Notes under the pieces: model-generated
Told to the model about the DNA's origin: nothing
The model's database searches: none
The model's input: the letters and a program-made list of their open reading frames with translations, nothing else
Program-made: the position numbers and the translations under genes
Part shown: piece after piece, positions 43,227 through 50,337 of the stretch
Numbering within the stretch: the first letter of the stretch is position 1
How the letters are laid out: every line of letters begins with the position of its first letter
Assembly (NCBI GenBank): GCA_022793685.1
Contig: JAAWDI010000011.1
Span: forward strand, 62,001 to 126,000
DNA: 64,000 bases
Origin: Oscillospiraceae bacterium
Lineage (GTDB): Bacteria > Bacillota > Clostridia > Oscillospirales > Oscillospiraceae
Reading direction: 5' to 3'

Positions 43227-44048
43227 ATGAACAAAATCGAGAACATGCACGCTCAAATGAACGACCTCATCGACATGCTGCACCTGTCCCTGAACCCGCA
43301 GGCCATCAAGATGGTGGAGGACGTGAAGGACGTTCCCGCAGACGCCATCTGGCCCCGCCGCGACAAGGGCCAGCACCTGGCCCTGTGCCAGGCCATCGCC
43401 CTGACCAAGCGTGAGGGCAAAACCGTATTCTTCACCAAGGAGGACCACTGGTGCTGGAACCCCCTCATCGGCCTGGGCCATGTGAAATGCGAGCCGGGCA
43501 TGGACTCCTTTGAGGAGGTCAGCAAGAATCTGGGCATCGCCGACCCCACCGCCGCCAAGGAGTTCTTCGCCAAGTTCCCCAAGCTGGAATATGGCAAGTA
43601 TGCCGGTATGCTGATGGCTCCCGCCCAGACTGCAGAGTTCGAGCCGGACGTTATCCTCATCAACTGCGACGACAACTTCCAGCTTCGCACTCTCATCTGG
43701 GGCATCAAGAGCGAGACCGGCCAGATGCTGGAGACCTCCTTTGACGCCATCGATTCCTGCATCCACTCCATCGTGCGTCCCATGCAGGACGGACAATACC
43801 GCATCACCATTCCCGACCCCGGCGACCAGGAGCGCGCGCTGGCCAGCAAGAACGAAATCATCATGTCCGTACCCTTTGACCGTCTGGACGAGCTGATGAA
43901 GGGCACCAAGGCCATCACCAGCCGCGGCGTGGGCTATAAAGGCATGAAGATGGAGATGAAGTACGACTTCGCCCGTCCGCCGTTCTATAACACCCTCTAT
44001 AAAATCTGGGGCCTCGACCAAGGCGAGGATTGGGAAATGCGCTCCTGA
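43227..44048 (+). CDS. DUF169-family protein
   Basis: 273 residues, no membrane segments. Contains Cys/Trp/His-rich stretches HLALCQAIALTK and EDHWCWNPLIGLG and the C-terminal SRGVGYKGMKMEMKYDFARPPF, features of DUF169 proteins, which are common in anaerobes and of unknown function. SD AGGAGGG. Middle gene of the operon. Confidence 0.8.
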   Translation: MNKIENMHAQMNDLIDMLHLSLNPQAIKMVEDVKDVPADAIWPRRDKGQHLALCQAIALTKREGKTVFFTKEDHWCWNPLIGLGHVKCEPGMDSFEEVSKNLGIADPTAAKEFFAKFPKLEYGKYAGMLMAPAQTAEFEPDVILINCDDNFQLRTLIWGIKSETGQMLETSFDAIDSCIHSIVRPMQDGQYRITIPDPGDQERALASKNEIIMSVPFDRLDELMKGTKAITSRGVGYKGMKMEMKYDFARPPFYNTLYKIWGLDQGEDWEMRS

Positions 44049-44114
44049 GCCATTCGGAAAGCAGACCTGTTTTCCGGTGATGGAACACACTTTTTCAAAA
44101 AGGAGTGATACCCG

Positions 44115-45755
44115 ATGAAAATCGTTGTCATCGGCGGCGTGGCGGCGGGCGCATCCGCCGCCGCTAAGGCCCGCCGCACTGACGAGCATGCCGAGGTGGT
44201 CATCTTTGAGCAGGGGGAGTACGTCTCCTTCGCCAACTGCGGCCTGCCCTATTATGTGGGCGGCACCATTGAAGACCGGGAAGACTTAATCCTCGTGTCG
44301 CCAGAGCTGTTCCGGGACCGCTACTGCATCGACGTGCGCCTGCGGCACACCGTCACCTCCTTCGACGCAAAGGCCAAGGTGGTGCGCGGCACGTCTCCGG
44401 AGGGGGACTTTGAGGAGTCCTATGACAAGCTCATTCTCGCCATGGGCGGCGAGCCAATCAAGCCCCCCATGCCGGGCAGCGACCTGCCGGGGGTGTACAA
44501 TGTCTTCACCGTGCCCGACGTGGACAAAATCATGGCCGTGCTGAACGGCGTGAAAAAGGCCATTGTAGTGGGCGGCGGCTTCATCGGCGTGGAGACGGCG
44601 GAGGAGCTGCTGAAGCAGGGCGTAGACACCACGCTAGTGGAGCTGGCGCCCCAGCTTCTGAACAACTTCGACGCGGAGTTTTCGCCCCCCATCGAGCGGC
44701 ATTTGCAGTCCCTCGGCCTGAACGTGGTGCTGGGTAAGTCCCTCACCGAGGTGAAGGGGAACGGCAAGGTGGAGCAGGCGGTGCTGTCCGACGGCACTGT
44801 GCTGGATACCGACATGGTCATTCTGGCGGTGGGCGTCCGGCCCCGGGTGGCGCTGGCCAAAGAGGCGGGCGTGGCGCTGGGCGAGACAGGCGGCATCCTC
44901 ACCGACGCCGGAATGCGCACCAACCTGCCCGACGTATTCGCCGCCGGCGACATCGTGGAGTCCCTCCACCTGGTGTCCCGCAAAAAGGTGAAGATACCGC
45001 TGGCGGGCAGCGCCAACAAGCAGGGACGCATTGCGGGCGCAAACGCCGCCGGCGGCCACATGGCCTTCCGGGGCGTGTTGGGCACCGCCATCATCAAAGC
45101 GGGGGAGCTGACCTGCGGCCGCACCGGTCTTTCGGAAAAGGAGGCCAAGGCAAACAGCCTTTCCTATGAGGTGGTCTGGCTGCCCTCGGACAGCAACGCC
45201 ACCTACTACCCCACGGCGGAACCGCTCATCCTCAAGCTGCTGTTTGAAACACCCACCGGCCGCATCCTCGGCGCGCAGGCGCTGGGCCGTCAGGGCGTGG
45301 ATAAACGCATCGACGTCATTTCCACCGCCATCATGGGCAACCTGACGGTGTTTGACCTGGAGCACCTCGACTTGGCCTATGCGCCGCCTTATGGCAGCGC
45401 GAAAGACCCGGTTATCATGCTGGGCATGGTGGCCTCCAACGTCCTGCGGGGCGAGGAGACCCTCATCACTCCCGCTGCCGCCCAGCAAGCGCTGAAGGAC
45501 GACCCCAACGCCGTTCTGCTGGACGTGCGCGAACAGGAGGAATACGACGAGGGTCATGTGGACGGCGCCGTTCTGTTCCCGCTGGACGAAATGCGCAGCC
45601 GCCTCGGCGAGCTGGACAAGAGCAAGCGTTATCTGGTCACCTGTCGGGTGGGCAAGCGGGCGTGGCTGGCCTGCTGTATTCTGCGGCAGAACGGCTTCCA
45701 CGCGGAGAACCTCACCGGCGGCTTCCTTGGCTGCACTATGGATTTGGACGGTTAA
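44115..45755 (+). CDS. CoA-disulfide/persulfide reductase with C-terminal rhodanese domain
   Basis: 546 residues. FAD-binding GGVAAGASAA at the N-terminus, active-site Cys42 in SFANCGLPYY, NAD-binding GGGFIGVETAE, FAD-contact FAAGD, and a dimerisation domain. Residues about 455-546 form a rhodanese domain with Cys510 (YLVTCRVGKRA). This architecture matches CoADR-RHD and Npsr-type enzymes that reduce CoA disulfide, CoA persulfide or polysulfide with NAD(P)H. Implies a sulfur or thiol-stress role for the operon. Confidence 0.92.
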   Translation: MKIVVIGGVAAGASAAAKARRTDEHAEVVIFEQGEYVSFANCGLPYYVGGTIEDREDLILVSPELFRDRYCIDVRLRHTVTSFDAKAKVVRGTSPEGDFEESYDKLILAMGGEPIKPPMPGSDLPGVYNVFTVPDVDKIMAVLNGVKKAIVVGGGFIGVETAEELLKQGVDTTLVELAPQLLNNFDAEFSPPIERHLQSLGLNVVLGKSLTEVKGNGKVEQAVLSDGTVLDTDMVILAVGVRPRVALAKEAGVALGETGGILTDAGMRTNLPDVFAAGDIVESLHLVSRKKVKIPLAGSANKQGRIAGANAAGGHMAFRGVLGTAIIKAGELTCGRTGLSEKEAKANSLSYEVVWLPSDSNATYYPTAEPLILKLLFETPTGRILGAQALGRQGVDKRIDVISTAIMGNLTVFDLEHLDLAYAPPYGSAKDPVIMLGMVASNVLRGEETLITPAAAQQALKDDPNAVLLDVREQEEYDEGHVDGAVLFPLDEMRSRLGELDKSKRYLVTCRVGKRAWLACCILRQNGFHAENLTGGFLGCTMDLDG

Positions 45756-45774
45756 CCGGAAAGGACGGTCAAGC

Positions 45775-46302
45775 ATGGAGGGACTGACCCACATTTACTA
45801 CGGAGACGGCTCTGGGAAAACCACCGCGGCCTTTGGTCTTGCGTTCCGCTGTGCCGGACGGGGAGAACGGGTGGTTATCGCCCAATTCCTGAAGGGTATG
45901 GAAAGTGGCGAGATGCTGGCCGCCGGGCGCTTTCCTGAAATCACCACCCTGCGGTGGGACGGCCCCGCCAAGTTTACCTACCAGATGGACGAAGGGGAAA
46001 AGGTCTCTGCAGGAGACGCCTGCCTTGCATCCTTTGAAGAGGCTGCCCGCCTCGCCGCCGCAGACGGCATCCGCCTGCTGGTGCTGGACGAGGTCATCGA
46101 CGCGGTGGGCTGCGGCTTCCTGTCCCTTTCCCGCCTGTGCGGCTTTCTGGACAAGGAAAAGCCCAGTGGGCTGGAGGTGGTCATGACCGGCCACTCCCTG
46201 CCGGAGAAGCTGGCCGCCCGGGCGGATTACATCTCCCGCGTGACCAAGGAGAAGCACCCCTATGACAAGGGGGTCATGGCCCGCAAGGGCATCGAGTTTT
46301 AG
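45775..46302 (+). CDS. Cob(I)yrinic acid a,c-diamide adenosyltransferase (CobO/BtuR-like)
   Basis: 175 residues. P-loop GDGSGKTTAAFG at the N-terminus, VVIAQFLKG, LLVLDEVIDAV, and the family's C-terminal EKHPYDKGVMARKGIEF. CobO/BtuR enzymes transfer the adenosyl group of ATP to cob(I)alamin. The P-loop Asp after Gly (GDGSGK rather than GNGKGK) is a minor variation. ATG chosen with AAAGGA upstream and a 19-bp gap to the reductase. Last gene of the operon; coupling of a corrinoid enzyme to the reductase suggests reduction of cob(II)alamin or a corrinoid-linked thiol chemistry, by inference only. Confidence 0.87.
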   Translation: MEGLTHIYYGDGSGKTTAAFGLAFRCAGRGERVVIAQFLKGMESGEMLAAGRFPEITTLRWDGPAKFTYQMDEGEKVSAGDACLASFEEAARLAAADGIRLLVLDEVIDAVGCGFLSLSRLCGFLDKEKPSGLEVVMTGHSLPEKLAARADYISRVTKEKHPYDKGVMARKGIEF

Positions 46303-46311
46303 GCGCAAAGT

Positions 46312-46350
46312 AAAAAGCCCCAGACTTCCAACGAAGTCTGGGGCTTTTTT
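46312..46350. terminator. Bidirectional terminator at the convergent operon ends
   Basis: AAAAGCCCCAGACTTC / GAAGTCTGGGGCTTTT with a 4-nt loop and T runs on both strands; it serves the redox operon and the GH25 gene. Confidence 0.95.
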
Positions 46351-46355
46351 ATGCG

Positions 46356-47165
46356 TTAGGGATAGGAACGAAAGCAGATATTCCGGTCCACGTTGCCGCT
46401 GACGCCCGCCACCGTTCCGGTGTGAGAATACTGCCAAATCTGGAAGTCATAGTAGAAGGCGGGCACGGTGTTCAACTCCGCCAGCCACAGGTCGTATGCC
46501 GAGATTCGGGCAATGTCATAGGACAGATAGCCCAAATCCTGATTAAAATAGACCGCCGGACGGAAGCCCGCCTCTGCCACCGACGTGCAGAAGCCTTCCG
46601 CAACATCGGTGAGAGTGCTCATGTCAATGCCGTCGGTGCGTGCGCCCACATCGGGAATCAACTCCCAGTCAAACACCACCGGGTAATCTATTTCCGCGCG
46701 GTACGGCTCAATGAGGGAGAGGAGCAGGTCGGCCTCCTCCCTCGCCTCGTCCGCCGTCAGCGCCTGGGAGAAAAAGTAGACCCCCACCTGTAATCCGGCG
46801 TCCAGCGCGCCCCGCATATTTTGTTGAAATTTGGCGTCCTCATGGAGCAAGCCGTCGGCGCCATAGCCCCGATAGCCCGCCCGAATGATGGCGAAGTCTA
46901 CGCCGTCGTTCTTGACCGCCTGCCAGTCGATGTCCCCCTGATGGGTGGAAACGTCAATGCCGTACTGGGCGGTTCCGCCTTCATAGGTCACCACGCCGTC
47001 CTGGGCGGAAAACGCCTCTGCCGCATAGGCGTTGACCGGCACACCCTCCGCCACGGGCAACTCACGGTCACGGTACTGGATAACGGGCGGTTCCGCCAGA
47101 CCACAGCCTCCCAACAGACAGAGCAGCAGGGCCGCGCAGAGGCAAAGGGTCGGTTTTCGGCGCAT
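46356..47165 (-). CDS. GH25 lysozyme-like lipoprotein
   Basis: 269 residues. Lipoprotein signal with lipobox LGGC near residue 18-21. GH25 fold from about residue 65: YGIDVSTHQGDIDW, FAIIRAGYRGYG, GVYFFSQA, and VFDWE carrying the catalytic Asp-Glu pair, ending with IWQYSHTG. Muramidase acting on peptidoglycan from the membrane surface; probably autolysis or remodelling. The start has GAAAGGAGG upstream. Confidence 0.93.
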   Translation of the reverse strand: MRRKPTLCLCAALLLCLLGGCGLAEPPVIQYRDRELPVAEGVPVNAYAAEAFSAQDGVVTYEGGTAQYGIDVSTHQGDIDWQAVKNDGVDFAIIRAGYRGYGADGLLHEDAKFQQNMRGALDAGLQVGVYFFSQALTADEAREEADLLLSLIEPYRAEIDYPVVFDWELIPDVGARTDGIDMSTLTDVAEGFCTSVAEAGFRPAVYFNQDLGYLSYDIARISAYDLWLAELNTVPAFYYDFQIWQYSHTGTVAGVSGNVDRNICFRSYP

Positions 47166-47198
47166 ACAGCCCCCTCCTTTCGACAGGAAATCCCTTTT

Positions 47199-47227
47199 AG
47201 GATACCACACCGGACGAAAAAAGTAAA
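47199..47227 (-). promoter_or_regulatory. GH25 gene promoter
   Basis: Minus-strand TTTACT (47222-47227), 17 bp, TATCCT (47199-47204). The -10 region TGTGGTATCCT is shared with the region upstream of the PstS-like gene (16130-16140). Confidence 0.5.
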
Positions 47228-47276
47228 TGCGATAAAAAGGGACGGCACGGTTTCCCGCGTCGCCCCTTTTGCTCTC

Positions 47277-49373
47277 TCATTTTCTGCGGAAAGGCCAGAA
47301 GCCCCGGCGCTTCGGCGGCTCCTCGCCGCCGTCCGCATCCTCCGTAGCAGGGGCTGCGGGCGCTTTTTTCTCCGGTGCTGTCGGCGCAGCGCCGCCGCCC
47401 TGAAGGTTTTTCAGCAGCTTTTTGGAGTCCTCGTCGCCCGCTTCAATGGCTTTCTCGTACCACTCCCTGGCCTTTTCCTTGTCCGGCGTGGTTCCCACGC
47501 CGTTTTCATAGCATTTGCCCAAGTTCCGCATCCCGTGCCGCCGTCCGTCCCGTGCAGAGAGGGTATAAAGCTCAAAGGCGCGCGCCTCGTCCTTTTGTAC
47601 GCCCTTGCCCGTGCGGTACAGGTCGGCCAGATTGTTGCGGGCGTCGCCGTCCCCTTGGTCGGCGGCCAACTGGTAAAGCCGTGCCGCCTCCGCAAAATCC
47701 TGCTTCACGCCCCGGCCTGCGGCATAGCACAGCGCCAGATTATACTGCGCCCGACAGTGTCCCTGCTCCGCAGATTTGGTGTACCATTCCACCGCCTTCC
47801 GCTCGTCCTTGGGAACGCCTTTTCCTGCCTCATAGCACCAGGCCAAATTACACTGGGCGCGGGGGTAACCCTGCTCGGCCGATTTGCGGTACCACGCGGT
47901 GGCCTCTTCCCAGCTCTGCTCCACGCCCCGGCCCGCCTCATAGCACCATCCCAGGTTGCACATGGCTGCCCTGTCTCCGCCGTCGGCCCCCTTGCGGTAA
48001 AGCTCCGTTGCCTTTTCATAGTTCTTTTCTACGCCATCGCCGTTTTCATAGCATACGCCCAGATTGCACAGGGCGGGCGGATAACCTGCGTCCGCCGCCT
48101 TCTGGTACCAGCGGGCAGCCTCGCCCTTATCCCTGGGAACGCCCATCCCCCGGCTGTAGCAGTTGGCCAGACAGTGGTAGGCGGGAACATACTCCTGCTC
48201 CGCCGCTTGCCGGTACAGCTCGATGGCCTTCTCCGGGTCGCGGGTCACGCCCTCGCCGTGCTCATAGCAAACGCCCAGGTTGTTCAGGCCGCGGGGGTAT
48301 CCCTGGTCGGCGCTGCGGCGGTACCAGTCAGCGGCCTCCGCCCAGCTTTGGGGCGTGCCTTGGCCGGCCTCACAGCACCAGCCCAAATTACACTGGGCGC
48401 GGGCATGGCCCTGTTCCGCCGCTTTGCGGTACCAGCGCACCGCCTCCTCCCAGCTCTGGGGCGTACCCCGTCCTGTCTCACAGCAAAAGCCCAGATTGCA
48501 CTGGGCGGTAGCGTCGCCCATTTCAGCGCCCTTGTGGTAGTAGAATACCGCTTTTTCCAGGTCAGACTCCACACCGTGGCCGTGCTCATAGCAAACGCCG
48601 AGATTGCAGAAGGCGGGGGGATAGCCCGCGTCCACCGCCTTTTGATACCATTCCACTGCGGCCTTTCTGTCCTGCTCTGCACCGATGCCCTGGCCCAAGC
48701 AGTTGGCCAGGCAATGGCAGGCGGGGGGATGGCCGGACTCCGCCGCCAGGCGGTACCAGTGGACGGCCGCCGCCTTATCCTGCTCAATGCCGATGCCGAA
48801 CTCACAGCAGCGGCCCAAGTCGGTCTGGGCAGGGGCGTACCCCAGCCAAGAGGCGGACTGGTACCACTGGGCGGCTATCCCCTCGTTTCGGGGGACGATG
48901 CGGCCCACCTCGTAAAACTCGCCCAGAAGGTGCTGCGCCCGCGGGACGCCGCCCTCTGCGGCGGTACGGATGCACTCCACCGCGCCGGTCTCGTCCTTTT
49001 CCACGCCGATACCGTTGAGGAAGCACACGCCCAGATTGCACAGGGCGGGGTGGTAGCCCAAATCGGCGGCCTTGCGGTAATAATACACCGCCTGCTTCGG
49101 GTCCTCCGGCACCCCCCGGCCCGCCTCATAGCACCAGCCGATGTTGGTGATGGCCCAACCGTCCTCCAGCTCCTCGCCCCGGTGGAACCGCTCCAGCGCC
49201 AGAGCGTCCTCGCCCCGGTCAAGGGCCATGTTGCCCAGCACCGTCCATTCGCTGCCGCCCAGGTCTTCCTCCTGCACCGGCATGAGCATGGCCCCGCACT
49301 TGGGGCAGTCGTCCTGCTCTCCGCTGTCGGTCAAAAAGCCGCAATCCGCATTTTCGCAGCGGTAATATTCCAT
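47277..49373 (-). CDS. Sel1-repeat protein with N-terminal zinc ribbon
   Basis: 698 residues. Residues 1-30 form a zinc-ribbon (CENADC...CPKC). From about residue 70 there are sixteen consecutive Sel1-like repeats of 36 residues (pattern NLGxCYExGxGVxxDxxKAxxWYxKAAxxG), then a linker rich in Ala and Pro and a basic end (RRGFWPFRRK). Sel1 solenoids mediate protein-protein contacts. No signal peptide. The partner is unknown. Preceded by a consensus promoter. Confidence 0.92.
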   Translation of the reverse strand: MEYYRCENADCGFLTDSGEQDDCPKCGAMLMPVQEEDLGGSEWTVLGNMALDRGEDALALERFHRGEELEDGWAITNIGWCYEAGRGVPEDPKQAVYYYRKAADLGYHPALCNLGVCFLNGIGVEKDETGAVECIRTAAEGGVPRAQHLLGEFYEVGRIVPRNEGIAAQWYQSASWLGYAPAQTDLGRCCEFGIGIEQDKAAAVHWYRLAAESGHPPACHCLANCLGQGIGAEQDRKAAVEWYQKAVDAGYPPAFCNLGVCYEHGHGVESDLEKAVFYYHKGAEMGDATAQCNLGFCCETGRGTPQSWEEAVRWYRKAAEQGHARAQCNLGWCCEAGQGTPQSWAEAADWYRRSADQGYPRGLNNLGVCYEHGEGVTRDPEKAIELYRQAAEQEYVPAYHCLANCYSRGMGVPRDKGEAARWYQKAADAGYPPALCNLGVCYENGDGVEKNYEKATELYRKGADGGDRAAMCNLGWCYEAGRGVEQSWEEATAWYRKSAEQGYPRAQCNLAWCYEAGKGVPKDERKAVEWYTKSAEQGHCRAQYNLALCYAAGRGVKQDFAEAARLYQLAADQGDGDARNNLADLYRTGKGVQKDEARAFELYTLSARDGRRHGMRNLGKCYENGVGTTPDKEKAREWYEKAIEAGDEDSKKLLKNLQGGGAAPTAPEKKAPAAPATEDADGGEEPPKRRGFWPFRRK

Positions 49374-49425
49374 ATGTAAGCGCTCCTTTCCGGGAGAAAT
49401 ACTGCCATTTGGATGTTCCGTCCCT

Positions 49426-49454
49426 ATTATAATACGCTTTCACCGGTCTGGCAA
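49426..49454 (-). promoter_or_regulatory. Promoter of the Sel1-repeat gene
   Basis: Minus-strand TTGCCA (49449-49454), 17 bp, TATAAT (49426-49431); ribosome binding site GAAAGGAGCG follows before the ATG. Confidence 0.8.
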
Positions 49455-49466
49455 TGGGGAACAAAT

Positions 49467-49497
49467 GGGGGACAGACGCGAATTGCGTCTGCCCCCC
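49467..49497 (-). terminator. Stem-loop after the queG-like gene
   Basis: GGGGGACAGACGC / GCGTCTGCCCCCC with one mismatch and a 5-nt loop, 6 bp beyond the stop. No good T run, so termination is probable but not certain. Confidence 0.55.
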
Positions 49498-49503
49498 ATA
49501 ACG

Positions 49504-50337
49504 TCAGGTCTTTTTTCGTTTTTTCTGGAGCTGAAGGTTGCGCTCGATGGGTTTCGGCCCCCGCCAGGTAAACGCCCGTTCCGCATACTTTTCTCGAAAG
49601 GCCTTGCCCGACAGGCCGGACACGTCCTCCTCCTCCAGCCGCCGCAGGAGGTCTTGCCGGAATTCCGGCAGGGCTGTTTCCACCGCCTCCCGATTGTAGG
49701 GGCACACCGCCTGACAGCGGTCACACCCCCAAATCAGGTCATGCTCCGCCACCGCGGCGGATTCCCATCCGTTGAGGGGGTCTTTCTTTTGCGTCAGGTA
49801 AGAGAGGCATACCGTAAAATCTCCTCGGCGTAAAGCCCCGGTCGGGCAGGCCTTCACGCACGCGCCGCAGCCAACGCAGCTTGGCGCAGGGTGGCTGTCT
49901 GTTTTCAGAGGCAAATCGGTGAGAATTGCGCCCAGAAAGACCCAAGAGCCATAGGGCGGCACGATGACCATGTTGTTTCGCCCCGCCAGGCCGATGCCCG
50001 CCAGCCGGGCCGCCGGCCGTTCCGGTACAGGGGAGTTGTCCGCCAGCGCCATAAAGCGGTATTCCGGACGCTCTTCCCGAAGCGCGTCGCACACCGCCTC
50101 CAGCCGCCGGGTGACGGCAAGATGGTAGTCCCGCCCCCAGGCATAGTGGGAGAGGTTGCCGCTGCCCTCCTCCGTATAATAGGGAAACGCGGCTATAAAA
50201 ACCCCTCCGGGCGCAGCGCCTAACAGCTCTGTCGCCCTGCCCTGCGCTGCGCCCGTCATGCACGGTTTCAGGTCGTCGTAATTCACCTGTCCCCACGCGG
50301 CGGCTCCTGCCGCTGTGAACAGCTTATCTATTTCCAT
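49504..50337 (-). CDS. QueG-like epoxyqueuosine reductase, short form
   Basis: 277 residues. N-terminal cobalamin-binding-type domain with the catalytic-Asp region ADNSPVPERPAARLAG and GRNNMVIVP, then two 4Fe-4S motifs (CVGCGACVKACPTGAL and CDRCQAVCP). Full-length QueG proteins are about 380 residues because of a HEAT-like C-terminus that is absent here. QueG reduces epoxyqueuosine to queuosine in tRNA with cobalamin; a different reductase role is possible for the short form. It overlaps the end of the MurE-ArgB gene by 10 nt, so it belongs to that operon. Confidence 0.83.
   Translation of the reverse strand: MEIDKLFTAAGAAAWGQVNYDDLKPCMTGAAQGRATELLGAAPGGVFIAAFPYYTEEGSGNLSHYAWGRDYHLAVTRRLEAVCDALREERPEYRFMALADNSPVPERPAARLAGIGLAGRNNMVIVPPYGSWVFLGAILTDLPLKTDSHPAPSCVGCGACVKACPTGALRRGDFTVCLSYLTQKKDPLNGWESAAVAEHDLIWGCDRCQAVCPYNREAVETALPEFRQDLLRRLEEEDVSGLSGKAFREKYAERAFTWRGPKPIERNLQLQKKRKKT

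Noticed and set aside
47500-49160. Regular 108-bp periodicity as tandem DNA repeat or CRISPR
   Set aside because: The period is 36 codons and matches Sel1 protein repeats; unit sequences diverge at DNA level and no spacers exist.
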